Assembly: GCA_050633665.1 (NCBI GenBank)
Contig: JBOEGY010000008.1
Coordinates: 248,001-312,000 of the forward strand
Length of the DNA: 64,000 nucleotides
From: JAUIAI01 sp050633665
Lineage (GTDB): Bacteria; Pseudomonadota; Gammaproteobacteria; Burkholderiales; Burkholderiaceae_E
Direction: 5' to 3'
Part shown: in pieces, positions 8,404 to 17,107 of the stretch
How the letters are laid out: each line of letters begins with the position of its first letter
How positions within the stretch are numbered: position 1 is the first letter of the stretch
Translations under genes and position numbers: made by a program
The notes under the pieces: model-generated
Database searches by the model: none
What the model saw: the letters and a program-made list of their open reading frames with translations, nothing else
What the model was told of the DNA's origin: nothing

Positions 8404-8877
8404 TTAGCGCCAACAGTCCGCGATTTCCGCAGCACCGGTTGCGCCACTAGCCCCTCTGACGCCGGTTGAACTCATCGTAAGCGTGCCGCATTTGTCGGCC
8501 GTGCTCGGCCCCACCGGCAACGCCCGCAGCGTGTAGCCGGTCGCGGTCAGGTTAGCACCATCGATCGTTACCGTATAACGGGGATTGGTAGCCGCCTGCG
8601 GCACTTGTTGCAAAGCAATCGGCAACTGTACCGGAGTCCCGTCTCGTTTCGCGTTATAGGCACTATTGATCGCGTAAAAGCGCTCCATGAACTGACTGGC
8701 CTGCAACAAGGTCGCCCGGGCGTCCGCCCGTGCCGAGCGCAAGACGTACTGCCCGTAGCTCGGCACCGCCACCGCCGTCAGGATGCTGACCACCGCCAGT
8801 GCAATCAGCAACTCCATCAGGGTAAAACCGGTTTCATGCCGACGCCGCAGCCGGACCGAATGATTCATCGAACTCAT
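8404..8877 (-). CDS. pilE: type IV minor pilin PilE-like
   Basis: A 157-aa prepilin with the class III signal: a basic leader ending in ETG, then cleavage before FTLMELLIAL with Glu at +5 and a hydrophobic helix to about residue 42. The C-terminal half carries a cysteine pair (CGTLTMSST to DCWR) that probably closes the D-region loop. PilD would cleave and methylate it, and it would join the pilus as a minor subunit. It is the last gene of the minor-pilin operon, two bases after pilY1. Xanthomonad and pseudomonad operons end with a pilE-type gene in the same place. Confidence 0.85.
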   Translation of the reverse strand: MSSMNHSVRLRRRHETGFTLMELLIALAVVSILTAVAVPSYGQYVLRSARADARATLLQASQFMERFYAINSAYNAKRDGTPVQLPIALQQVPQAATNPRYTVTIDGANLTATGYTLRALPVGPSTADKCGTLTMSSTGVRGASGATGAAEIADCWR

Positions 8878-8879
8878 GC

Positions 8880-11800
8880 TTACCTCGGATAGTTTAGGAG
8901 TTGACGCCAGGTGCGCTCTAGTGCGCGGCCTTCCAGACGCACCGTTGTTTCACCAAACGCCCGCTGAATAACGACTTTGCCGTTCTTACCAAGCATCAAC
9001 GTGTCTTTACCGTCAGCCACCGTCTTATAACTGGACTGCAGCGAGTCATTCTCATCAATTTTGCCGTCGCCGGTGGTATCAAAAATCGGCTTGGCCGGTG
9101 AAGCACCCGACAGCGCATTGACCAGAATGTTGTAGCCCGTTGAGCGACTGTCGTCACAGGGCAGCCCGGTGCCACCGGTTGGGGCAACCGTGCCAAACAG
9201 GAAGAACCCTCTGACAAACTGCGGCGTGTAAATAGACCGCTGGCCAGCTTCCAGTGTGAGCCGTAGTTTCCAACCACGATCAGTGGTGTAGTCGATTGGT
9301 GTCGTTGAGCTCGCATAGAAATCCGTTCCGGCACTGGTGGTCCCGGAGCCAAAGGTTTGCTCAACCAGATTATCGGTGGGCTGAAATTGCTCGCCATCGG
9401 CACTGTCAACCATGCCCAAGGTCTTGTCCCAGACGCCGTAAAGCGAGTGTTCCGCAGAACTAATCAAATCCGAATCTGCAAACAAGCGACCGGTACCGAA
9501 CACCACGAGCTGGCCGCCGTCGGGATGATCAACATAATCTGGCTGAGCCGTAATCGCCTGACGCGTACCGTCCGGCGCAGTGGCGACATAGAGAGGATTC
9601 GAACCGAACCCAACGCTCCAGACACCAGGCGTAGAATCGTTCATGTCGAAGCGCCACATATTGCCTTTCAGGTCTCCTGCATAAGCGGCGACAACAACGT
9701 TGTTCCGGTCTTTTACCAGGCGCACACCACCCAGACCGTTGCCGCCCCCGACACCCGTACTGATGCGTTTCACAACCGCGCGAGTTTCCAGGTCGATCAC
9801 AAACAACTGGGCCAGACCGCTGTTGCTTTCAAAACCGTTACCGACATAGGCATGCCACCGGCCATTCTGACCGACGCCGACCGAAATCGGAGCCATGACA
9901 TACCCAAGTTCGTTATGCGTGAACTCCCACTTGATGTTGTTGGCACCCAGGTTGTTGGTATCGGTCGTATCAATGGCGAAAATCGCGCGACCACCACCCC
10001 CCAGGCTACCCATCACATAATTCTTCCAGCTCCCCCCGACAAAGGCATCTGCCTCGGTCAGCGGCCCGTCCACATAGAAGCGATGGCTGTAAGACGGCTG
10101 TGCCAGTTCAAACAGATTGGGGATAACCGTGTTGGGAACAAATCCGAAGGCTTCAACACCATCGGCGTCACGGAATGCATGCAACATGCCGTCATTGGCA
10201 CCGATAAAGAGCAATCTGTCCCGGGCCTTTTTCTGATTGATAAACGCTCGGTATGACCCAGCCCCGGCAACCGACCCGGGCAGGAACTGATAGTGCTCGT
10301 CAAGCAGACCACCGATCAACAGCGGGGTCGAGTTCACCATGTCTCCGAGCACTGATTCAGCATTTCGCTCCCGGTAGGTAGACCCTTCACCCGAACGATC
10401 GCCCCGGAGGAAATTGACCAAGCCGGTACTTCCCTGTGGCCCCATCAGCGTTTTCTGAGCAGTGCTCATAGATGCCCAGGTAAAAGGCTTGGCCGTGGCG
10501 CTGCCACCGCTACCAATAAACAGGTTGCGGTTGGCTGGCGCAGGCAGGTTCTCTGAAGCGCGCCACAGATCTGCAACCGCGACACCATTAATGTCGAGTT
10601 GTTTTGCCTGAACGTCACCAGACCAGCCCGCGGTTTGATACGTCGGGATGAATTTCCGTGAAGAAGTCTCCAGCGTAATGCTACTGACAGCAGAACCACC
10701 CTCGGCCGACTCACGTTCGCTGATACTTTGCAAAATGGCCGACAAGGCAACGGCGAATTGTTCTGGGTCTGAAGCGCTCAGATACTGACCATGCGAATTC
10801 ACTGCTGCATGCCATAAGTCATCAACAAGACCTTCTAGTGTGCCAACAGAAGTCCACGACTGTGAACCATCGATAAGGTTGGGCAGATCGGTTTCAGGGT
10901 CCAGTGCACCGCCAACCCCCAGGCCGACCGTAAACTGCACCAGGTTCTGCCAAAACGCCGGGTTTTCAGAATCGGGCCGTACCCGATTGGCGAGATCCGG
11001 TCGCAGGTCGCGATTCCAGTAATACATCGCCACGTCGGCAAGCGTATTGCCGGTATTGTCCCGGTACGGGTTGGTCGGCGTGTATTGAAACTGCTGACCG
11101 CCTGGTCCGGTGATGTTCGGCCCCGTCTGATTGTCCACGTTCTGACGAGCACCTGATTCGGACGCCTGCGAGCCGTTCCAATAACCGTCAGACATCAGGA
11201 TGTGATAGGACTTTCGACATTCAAGGTGTGCGGTGGAATCGTTCGTACCCGGGTCCTCGCCCCACGGACCGCGATTGTCAGAGCGCTGAAAATACTTGCC
11301 CACTTCGCCCATCGCATAGCGCAAAGGCGTTCCGCCATTGCCGATGGAATTGTGTAACCAGTCAAAGAAGTCAAGACGGTCCTGGCCTGAGAAATCCCTA
11401 ACCCCGCGAACCACGGTTCCAACGCCCTGGCCGTCAACCGTTCCATAACCTTTATTGATACGGCCATAGCCGACCCGCAAACCGTTGCCTTGCTGCGCGA
11501 ACGCCTGTGAGGACGCGCCAATAGCCAGACTCATGCGGCGCCGATAATAGGTAAACCAGTTTGCGAAGTTCACCATTTCCTGTGCCTGGGTGCAGGCACG
11601 GATGTTCGGATCGATCAAATCTACATTACAGTCGATCCGGGTAGCCGGCCGAACATACGCGGCCGAATCCATAATGCGCACGCGCGTATAGTTGGCCGGA
11701 TCATTCACGGCGCCACCGTTATACTGAAAATAAGTCGCCGGCGAATAGTCGATTGTCTTGGTATTACAGTTTTCCGAGTCGCACCAGCGCGCCGTCACAT

Positions 11801-12290
11801 TGCCATTGGTCGTCAAGTCCACTGTAGTTGGCGTGCCCGCTTGTGGGCTGACCAGAGCCGCCGTGGGGACCGAATCCGGCCACAAGGAACCATCGGAATT
11901 CGCCCATGGGACGTACCGAATGTTTGGGTCGTAATAGACCTTGTTGATCTGATTCGAGCGCCATGCGGCAACCGTCATGTCACCGGTTCGGGTTGATATA
12001 AACCGGTTTCTGGCAAACGGAACCTGGGCCGATTCAGACGGGTCAAAGCCAGTGTTATATGTGCCGCCGGCGGGATAAGAGTTGTAGACTGAGTCCGGCA
12101 TAAACGACCAGTCCATTGACCCAGAATCATCAAGGGTAAACACCACGTTAGGCTTGCCTTCCCAACCATCACGTGAGAGCAAAGGCACTTGAGTCGGTGC
12201 GCTTAAGGCGGGCGCCGTAATCGTCGCCAACGCAAGGCCGATTCCAGCGAGGCGAGTAGCCGCGAGCAATTCAGTCTTTGAGTGCTTCAT
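8880..12290 (-). CDS. pilY1: type IV pilus tip adhesin PilY1
   Basis: A 1136-aa secreted protein of the PilC/PilY1 family that caps the pilus with the minor pilins and serves adhesion, surface sensing and calcium-regulated retraction. A signal peptide (residues 1-30, ending LSAPT) is followed by a von Willebrand-like start with MIDAS motif DDSGS near residue 52. The C-terminal half is the beta-propeller (FIGANDGMLHAF, then VMGSLGGGGRAIFAID), and a calcium-loop-like DTTGDGKIDEND lies near the C-terminus. Length is normal for the family. It sits between pilX and pilE, as in Pseudomonas and Xanthomonas. Confidence 0.92.
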   Translation of the reverse strand: MKHSKTELLAATRLAGIGLALATITAPALSAPTQVPLLSRDGWEGKPNVVFTLDDSGSMDWSFMPDSVYNSYPAGGTYNTGFDPSESAQVPFARNRFISTRTGDMTVAAWRSNQINKVYYDPNIRYVPWANSDGSLWPDSVPTAALVSPQAGTPTTVDLTTNGNVTARWCDSENCNTKTIDYSPATYFQYNGGAVNDPANYTRVRIMDSAAYVRPATRIDCNVDLIDPNIRACTQAQEMVNFANWFTYYRRRMSLAIGASSQAFAQQGNGLRVGYGRINKGYGTVDGQGVGTVVRGVRDFSGQDRLDFFDWLHNSIGNGGTPLRYAMGEVGKYFQRSDNRGPWGEDPGTNDSTAHLECRKSYHILMSDGYWNGSQASESGARQNVDNQTGPNITGPGGQQFQYTPTNPYRDNTGNTLADVAMYYWNRDLRPDLANRVRPDSENPAFWQNLVQFTVGLGVGGALDPETDLPNLIDGSQSWTSVGTLEGLVDDLWHAAVNSHGQYLSASDPEQFAVALSAILQSISERESAEGGSAVSSITLETSSRKFIPTYQTAGWSGDVQAKQLDINGVAVADLWRASENLPAPANRNLFIGSGGSATAKPFTWASMSTAQKTLMGPQGSTGLVNFLRGDRSGEGSTYRERNAESVLGDMVNSTPLLIGGLLDEHYQFLPGSVAGAGSYRAFINQKKARDRLLFIGANDGMLHAFRDADGVEAFGFVPNTVIPNLFELAQPSYSHRFYVDGPLTEADAFVGGSWKNYVMGSLGGGGRAIFAIDTTDTNNLGANNIKWEFTHNELGYVMAPISVGVGQNGRWHAYVGNGFESNSGLAQLFVIDLETRAVVKRISTGVGGGNGLGGVRLVKDRNNVVVAAYAGDLKGNMWRFDMNDSTPGVWSVGFGSNPLYVATAPDGTRQAITAQPDYVDHPDGGQLVVFGTGRLFADSDLISSAEHSLYGVWDKTLGMVDSADGEQFQPTDNLVEQTFGSGTTSAGTDFYASSTTPIDYTTDRGWKLRLTLEAGQRSIYTPQFVRGFFLFGTVAPTGGTGLPCDDSRSTGYNILVNALSGASPAKPIFDTTGDGKIDENDSLQSSYKTVADGKDTLMLGKNGKVVIQRAFGETTVRLEGRALERTWRQLLNYPR

Positions 12291-12343
12291 AGTGAGAGTT
12301 CCATCGAAAAGGTTCTATTCAGGGGAAAAAGGTTGTCACGCAA

Positions 12344-12892
12344 CTACGGGGTGTAACGCATCGTTGACTGGAGCCAGACTTCTGAGCCGACCACCTGACC
12401 ATTGCCGTCCACACGATAGTCAGGCGAGAATCCTCTGGCAGTAATCAGAAACGCTACTTCGTCGAAAGACCCTTTCAGGGGTATCAATTCCATTCGCTCA
12501 ACCAGGCATTGCGGCGCCTGGACATACCGGACATCGGAGCGCGGCGAGTTGACTACCGGGTCCGGCAGGTTGAAAGCGGTCCCGTCGGTCCAGGGAGTGA
12601 TAGTCGCCCACAGTACCGGCGCATCAGTCGCGACCGGCGGCAGCGGTTGAATCGGAACTCCCGGCGGATCAGCAACGGCCTGGCGTTCGCAAAAAGTCAA
12701 TGCCATCTCGGCTGCCTGTACGGCCAGCTCGTTGGAGCGCAAGTTGTTTGCGACCAGGCCGCCAAACAAGCCGCTCTTTAACGCTGCAACCGAACCGAGC
12801 CCGATCACGGCCAGCAGAATAAGCGCAACAGCCAGCACGACCCCGCGCTGACGCGCTGCGAATTGACGATGGATAAATCGGTTATTAGTCAT
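12344..12892 (-). CDS. pilX: type IV pilus assembly protein PilX
   Basis: A 182-aa minor pilin of the PilX group. The N-terminus has a basic leader ending RQRG, then VVLAVALILLAVIGLGSVAAL; the mature protein begins with a hydrophobic helix lacking the usual Glu at +5, a PilX trait. It is followed by the amphipathic helix EMALTFCERQ. It acts with FimT, PilV, PilW and PilY1 in priming pilus assembly at the inner membrane. Two bases separate it from pilW and 53 from pilY1. Confidence 0.88.
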   Translation of the reverse strand: MTNNRFIHRQFAARQRGVVLAVALILLAVIGLGSVAALKSGLFGGLVANNLRSNELAVQAAEMALTFCERQAVADPPGVPIQPLPPVATDAPVLWATITPWTDGTAFNLPDPVVNSPRSDVRYVQAPQCLVERMELIPLKGSFDEVAFLITARGFSPDYRVDGNGQVVGSEVWLQSTMRYTP

Positions 12893-12894
12893 GC

Positions 12895-13827
12895 TTAGAG
12901 GTTCCGAACGACTGCGCTGTTGTTGCGTACATTGACGGTAGACGACACGGCGAAGCGTAAACGTCGATCAGGTGGGTTAACGAGATTGCCGAAGCAATCG
13001 AAGTAAGGCGTGAGCTCATCTGTCACGTCGTCGTCCGTGCGCATCAACAGGCAGACGCGAACACTACTGACACGGGACCAGCGAGTCATGACGTTCTCAG
13101 CGGGAAACTGGGCATCAAGCTGATTGGCGCTCAGGTAGCGCTCGGTTCGCCCGTTGAATTCGGTGTTACCGAACTGCGTAACACCGGTATCGCTGACGCC
13201 GTAGAGAACCTGAAAATCTTCGACGTTAGAAATAAGGGCTTGGGGATTACCAAAACCCGGCCCGCCGTTTCCGTCACATACCAATACCGGATCGCCCGCA
13301 GCAGCATCGATATAGAAGCGATTCTCGGCAACAAAAAACACGCCGCCGAATGCAGAAGGCTGGGCCAGCAATGGCTGCCCGAGGCAATCCGTCGGTACGT
13401 TCGCAGCCTGAACCAGCGTATTGTTAATGTCAGCTTCGTAAGCAATTGAAATTGCCTCGCTTCCCGCACCGCCAACACATAAAGTCAGTGACATATCGGG
13501 TTCGGTCGAATCAACAAAACCACCCTCGCAGCCACGCACCGCGGCGCCCTCGTAGTTAGCGACGGACGCTCCGGGAATCGCGTTAACGCGCGGTCTGCTA
13601 TAGCCTGACATACGCAGGTGACCGGTTATGAGATTCAGCGCCACTTGTGCGTTTTCAGTCAGCTTGGACTGACTATCCTGCGTGCGGCTGCCGCGACTTG
13701 AACCGGCAACCAGTGCCAGGACAGTCGCCATGACGAACAAGCTGATCGTCATGGCAATCATGACTTCAACAATAGAGCGTCCCCGCTGACGAGAGGCACT
13801 GGAATAGGGTTTTGATGAGAAACTCAT
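12895..13827 (-). CDS. pilW: type IV pilus assembly protein PilW
   Basis: A 310-aa minor pilin of the PilW group, with prepilin signal RQRGRSIVEVMIAMTISLF and a long soluble part of beta strands. The start at 13827 is set by the ATGA overlap with the pilV stop; the longer frame from 13851 would overlap pilV more. It forms part of the minor-pilin complex that nucleates pili. The cleavage region reads G-R-S-I-V-E, so +1 is Arg or Ser rather than Phe, a common PilW deviation. Confidence 0.88.
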   Translation of the reverse strand: MSFSSKPYSSASRQRGRSIVEVMIAMTISLFVMATVLALVAGSSRGSRTQDSQSKLTENAQVALNLITGHLRMSGYSRPRVNAIPGASVANYEGAAVRGCEGGFVDSTEPDMSLTLCVGGAGSEAISIAYEADINNTLVQAANVPTDCLGQPLLAQPSAFGGVFFVAENRFYIDAAAGDPVLVCDGNGGPGFGNPQALISNVEDFQVLYGVSDTGVTQFGNTEFNGRTERYLSANQLDAQFPAENVMTRWSRVSSVRVCLLMRTDDDVTDELTPYFDCFGNLVNPPDRRLRFAVSSTVNVRNNSAVVRNL

Positions 13828-14369
13828 AGTGAGAACCTGAAATGCATGCAACGAGGGCCGTTTGCATTGTTACCAATCTCGGGCGGGCAGTTCATGCCGA
13901 CGTCATTCAAATCGTCTTGATTCGGGTCTTGCCACAGCACCCAGAAATCGACTGCCGTCAGCACTGGCGCGGCCGCATCGGTAATCGAAAACAGGCTGCC
14001 GCCAGGTAAGGAAACGCGCGCCAGATTGCGCCACTGCGCCAGGTCAATTGCCGCAATCTCGGCTTCGGTACACAACACCGCTGCGCAAGCTGGCACGGCC
14101 ATCGCCGCTCCCATCGGGGCATAGGCTTGCGGATAGTCATAGCTGGCGTTGTTAACCGCCTCATTCGCGTTAGCCCGCATCCGGTCTGCGAAATCAGTCG
14201 CCAGTTGAGATGCCACGGTCCGGTACTGGGCCATCTTGCCTTGCTTGATGGATGACGCTTGCAAACCGGCAAACGAAATCATGCCAAATGACAGGATAAC
14301 CATCGCCACCAGGACTTCAATCAAAGACATGCCCGCTTGCGACGTGACTGTTTTATTCGAGGGGATCAT
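13824..14369 (-). CDS. pilV: type IV pilus modification/minor pilin PilV
   Basis: A 181-aa minor pilin with prepilin motif QAGMSLIEVLVAMVILSFG and the conserved follow-on segment AGLQASSIKQ, then AQYRTVASQLATDFADRMRAN, typical of PilV. It lies between fimT and pilW with four-base ATGA overlaps on both sides, which indicates translational coupling. It acts in pilus priming at the inner membrane. Confidence 0.9.
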   Translation of the reverse strand: MIPSNKTVTSQAGMSLIEVLVAMVILSFGMISFAGLQASSIKQGKMAQYRTVASQLATDFADRMRANANEAVNNASYDYPQAYAPMGAAMAVPACAAVLCTEAEIAAIDLAQWRNLARVSLPGGSLFSITDAAAPVLTAVDFWVLWQDPNQDDLNDVGMNCPPEIGNNANGPRCMHFRFSL

Positions 14370-14956
14370 GGGCAGTTCTCAGAAAATTTGCGACGCTTGG
14401 TTGAGCCCGCGTTGTCCAGGCACATACGTTGTGCCGCCTCGCTGTAGCCTGGAGCAGTTGCAGACATCAGTGGCAGGAAATTAAAAGTCCGCTGAGCGCC
14501 CAGAGCAATGCCGTTAGGAAAGAAATTCACCGTGACACCGCCCTGACTCTGAATACCGCCACTGTCCTGCAGCGGGCCTTGTACCCGGATCACCCGGTCA
14601 GTACCATCAATTGCCCCAACGGCGCCGAGATCTGTAAAGATCACCCAGCCCGAGGCCCAGTCGTTAGCGCCGCCGGTGCAGGCGGGACCAGCCAGAGCTT
14701 CCGGATCAAGACTCGGACAAATAGAAACGCGAGTGCCAGATTTGATCGCCTCAGAGCGAGCCAGGCGCATCGCGCTGGCCAGCAAACTGATATGCGCCGT
14801 CATCGCCCGGGAAGCAGAAAACTGGTTTAACTGCGGCAAGGCAACAGCAATCAGAATGCCTGTCAAAGCCATGACAATTAGCAATTCAACGAGCGTGAAG
14901 CCTCGTTCACGCCTGTCGACTGATCGCCTGCTAAATTGTTCAACTACCTCGGTCAC
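14366..14956 (-). CDS. fimT: GspH/FimT family minor pseudopilin
   Basis: A 196-aa minor pilin that begins the operon. The prepilin signal is ERGFTLVELLIVMAL, and the C-terminal GspH/FimT domain shows SGWVIFTD and VNFFPNGIA. I set the start at GTG 14956, which has AAGGAA six bases upstream, rather than TTG 14977, which lies upstream of that site. FimT proteins act in pilus assembly and, in several species, in DNA binding for natural transformation. The C-terminal tail is basic (STKRRKF), which would suit DNA binding, but that is inference. Confidence 0.85.
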   Translation of the reverse strand: MTEVVEQFSRRSVDRRERGFTLVELLIVMALTGILIAVALPQLNQFSASRAMTAHISLLASAMRLARSEAIKSGTRVSICPSLDPEALAGPACTGGANDWASGWVIFTDLGAVGAIDGTDRVIRVQGPLQDSGGIQSQGGVTVNFFPNGIALGAQRTFNFLPLMSATAPGYSEAAQRMCLDNAGSTKRRKFSENCP

Positions 14957-15038
14957 AATGATTTCCTTAAAGATCAAGTACTAGGATAGGCAGCGCAAAG
15001 CCCGCTCACAATAGCGTTCCGAACCGCCTGCCCAGCGC

Positions 15039-15057
15039 CACCGACCGCTGGTCGGTG
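15039..15057. repeat. perfect 8-bp hairpin in the fimT-tag intergenic region
   Basis: CACCGACC (15039-15046) and GGTCGGTG (15050-15057) around a 3-base loop, in the 204-base region between the divergent fimT and tag genes. No T-tract follows, so it may be an operator or a leader hairpin. The rest of this intergenic region shows nothing I can name. Confidence 0.35.
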
Positions 15058-15160
15058 CGGCTCTAAACTGCCCTTTGGCCTAACCCAAAAAGGCGTGACC
15101 TATCGCACAAATCTCAAGTCAGGCTAAACTGGCCAGCAATACTCACGACCTCATTCAGAC

Positions 15161-15796
15161 ATGACCACAAAGAAAGGGCTGTTCGCCGCCTCTGATACTC
15201 ATCTACGTTGCTGGTGGTGCGAGCAGGATTCCGACTATCGCGCTTATCACGACCACGAATGGGGCCGCCCTGTTGGTGACGACACACGCTTGTTCGAAAA
15301 AATCTGCCTCGAAGGCTTTCAGGCCGGGCTATCCTGGCTGACCATTCTTCGCAAACGCGAGAACTTTCGGGCAGCGTTTGCCAACTTCGACCTGCGCAAG
15401 GTCAGCCGCTTTGATGAGCAAGATGTCCAGCGGCTGCTGGGCGATGCCGGCATCATCCGGCACCGCGGGAAAATCGAGGCAACAATAGGCAATGCCGGCC
15501 GCGCACTTGAGTTGCTTGAGGAATTCGACTCACTCGCCGCCTACTTCTGGCAGTTTGAACCGCCAGCCGGGCAACGCCCGAAGCGAATCAACCACGCCAG
15601 CGTCAGTCAACTCGGGTCAACCGACATGTCCAAACGACTGTCTGCTGATCTGCGCCGGCGGGGCTGGCGATTCGTCGGTCCGACAACCGCCTATGCCTTC
15701 ATGCAGGCAATGGGACTGGTCAACGATCACCTCGAAGGCTGCTGGGTCCGAGACGAAGCCCTTGAACAGCGACGCACCTTCGATGTCCCTGAATGA
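15161..15796 (+). CDS. tag: DNA-3-methyladenine glycosylase I
   Basis: A 211-aa base-excision repair enzyme that removes 3-methyladenine from alkylated DNA. The zinc-site residues are visible as Cys17 (RCWWC), the histidine of YHDHEWG, and the His and Cys of GLVNDHLEGC. The catalytic-pocket segment ICLEGFQAGLSW and DAGIIRHRGKI are strongly family-like. Length is slightly above that of E. coli Tag (187) because of short extra ends. Its last 14 bases overlap the start of the nuclease gene, so the two may be co-transcribed. Confidence 0.95.
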   Translation: MTTKKGLFAASDTHLRCWWCEQDSDYRAYHDHEWGRPVGDDTRLFEKICLEGFQAGLSWLTILRKRENFRAAFANFDLRKVSRFDEQDVQRLLGDAGIIRHRGKIEATIGNAGRALELLEEFDSLAAYFWQFEPPAGQRPKRINHASVSQLGSTDMSKRLSADLRRRGWRFVGPTTAYAFMQAMGLVNDHLEGCWVRDEALEQRRTFDVPE

Positions 15797-16337
15797 GCGG
15801 CTACGCCGAGCCCGCCGTGATCTGAATGCACTGGCCATAGGCTTTTGCATCATCCTGGTCCCGGCGAGCGCACCAGCAGCTAAAAACAGGGTTGCGTTTC
15901 GTACCGTTCAGGCCGAACTGATCCGAGTGACCGACGGCGATACTCTTGTCGTGCGCGACCAGAATGGTAAGAAGCAACGGATTCGACTGGCTGGCATCGA
16001 CGCGCCTGAGCTGCACCAACCTTATGGAAAGCAATCCAAAGCCAGTTTACGCAAGCTGCTGGGTGAACACGTTTTGCAGCTTAGGGTCACCAAGACGGAT
16101 CGCTACGGCCGCTTGATTGCTACCGTCAAAGCCGGCTCGACCCGAGTGGGCCTGGCGCAGATAAATTCGGGCTCCGCCTGGTTCTACCGACGCTATCGTC
16201 GGGAGCAATCAAAAGCTGATCAGCAGAAATATGGAGCCGCAGAGGCCAGAGCCCGCCGGCTCGGTCGGGGGCTCTGGCAACAAACAGACCCAATCGCCCC
16301 CTGGGTCTATCGGCGTAAGCAGCGGCAGCGAAGATAG
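15783..16337 (+). CDS. secreted thermonuclease-family (SNase-like) nuclease
   Basis: A 184-aa staphylococcal-nuclease-fold protein, probably exported, cleaving phosphodiester bonds with calcium. The start at ATG 15783 gives a signal peptide LNALAIGFCIILVPASAPAA. The SNase core then shows VTDGDTLVV, IRLAGIDAPEL (catalytic Arg and Asp) and TDRYGRLIA. A much longer frame upstream is the shadow of tag. The C-terminus is very basic (RRKQRQRR). It converges on rlmB with one base between stops. Confidence 0.85.
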   Translation: MSLNERLRRARRDLNALAIGFCIILVPASAPAAKNRVAFRTVQAELIRVTDGDTLVVRDQNGKKQRIRLAGIDAPELHQPYGKQSKASLRKLLGEHVLQLRVTKTDRYGRLIATVKAGSTRVGLAQINSGSAWFYRRYRREQSKADQQKYGAAEARARRLGRGLWQQTDPIAPWVYRRKQRQRR

Positions 16338-16338
16338 C

Positions 16339-17082
16339 TCAGGCTTTAGCGGCGGGCGCGGCAGCCCGACGGCGCACGCTGTCGTAGAGGGCAATCCCGG
16401 CAGCCACCGATACATTCAGACTGGACACTGCTCCACCCATCGGAATTCGAACCAGTTCGTCACAGCGCTCGCGCGTCAGCCGGCGTAAGCCCTTGCCTTC
16501 AGCGCCCAACACCCAGGCGACCGATTCCGGAATGTCAGCATCGAACAAGGTGTTCTCCGCTTCGTCTGCCGTACCGATCGTCCAGATCCCGGCTTCGTTC
16601 ATCGTGTCCATCGCGCGAGCAAGATTGGTCACCATGACATACGGTACAGATTCCGCTGCACCGCTGGCGGTTTGCACGGCGACGTCTGTCAGCGTGCAGG
16701 CGTGATCTTTCGGTGCAATCACACCGTGAGCTCCTGCACCATCGGCTGACCGCAGACAGGCTCCGAGGTTACGCGGGTCTGTGACGCCGTCCAGCACCAG
16801 CAACATCGCCGGCCCCTTGATATCGTCGAGCAACTCTTCAAGCGACATTGGCGCAAAGTCGGCTTCCGCAAACGCGACCACTCCCTGATGACGTTTGTGA
16901 CGGCACAAACGATCCAGCCGGACGCCTTCGACCATCTTGGCCCGAATGCCGTGTTGTTCGGCGAGTCGCTGCAGCGAACCCATCCGCGCGTCATTGCGAT
17001 TCATGTCGATATATAACTCGGTGACCGAATCGGGCGCTCGGCGCAATCGACTCATGACAACGTGAAATCCGTGTAGCAGCAT
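16339..17082 (-). CDS. rlmB: 23S rRNA (guanosine-2'-O-)-methyltransferase RlmB
   Basis: A 247-aa SPOUT methyltransferase that methylates G2251 of 23S rRNA with S-adenosylmethionine. The N-terminal substrate-binding domain starts LLHGFHVV. The SPOUT motifs are LDGVTDPRNLGACLRSAD (motif 1), VAWVLGAEGKGLRRLTRE (motif 2) and VRIPMGGAVSSLNVSVAAGIALY (motif 3 with the trefoil-knot Ser-Leu-Asn). It lies 25 bases downstream of rnr on the same strand, the order seen in E. coli and many gammaproteobacteria. Confidence 0.95.
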   Translation of the reverse strand: MLLHGFHVVMSRLRRAPDSVTELYIDMNRNDARMGSLQRLAEQHGIRAKMVEGVRLDRLCRHKRHQGVVAFAEADFAPMSLEELLDDIKGPAMLLVLDGVTDPRNLGACLRSADGAGAHGVIAPKDHACTLTDVAVQTASGAAESVPYVMVTNLARAMDTMNEAGIWTIGTADEAENTLFDADIPESVAWVLGAEGKGLRRLTRERCDELVRIPMGGAVSSLNVSVAAGIALYDSVRRRAAAPAAKA

Positions 17083-17107
17083 GTTTACCTGGTAAGGAGT
17101 TAGCGAA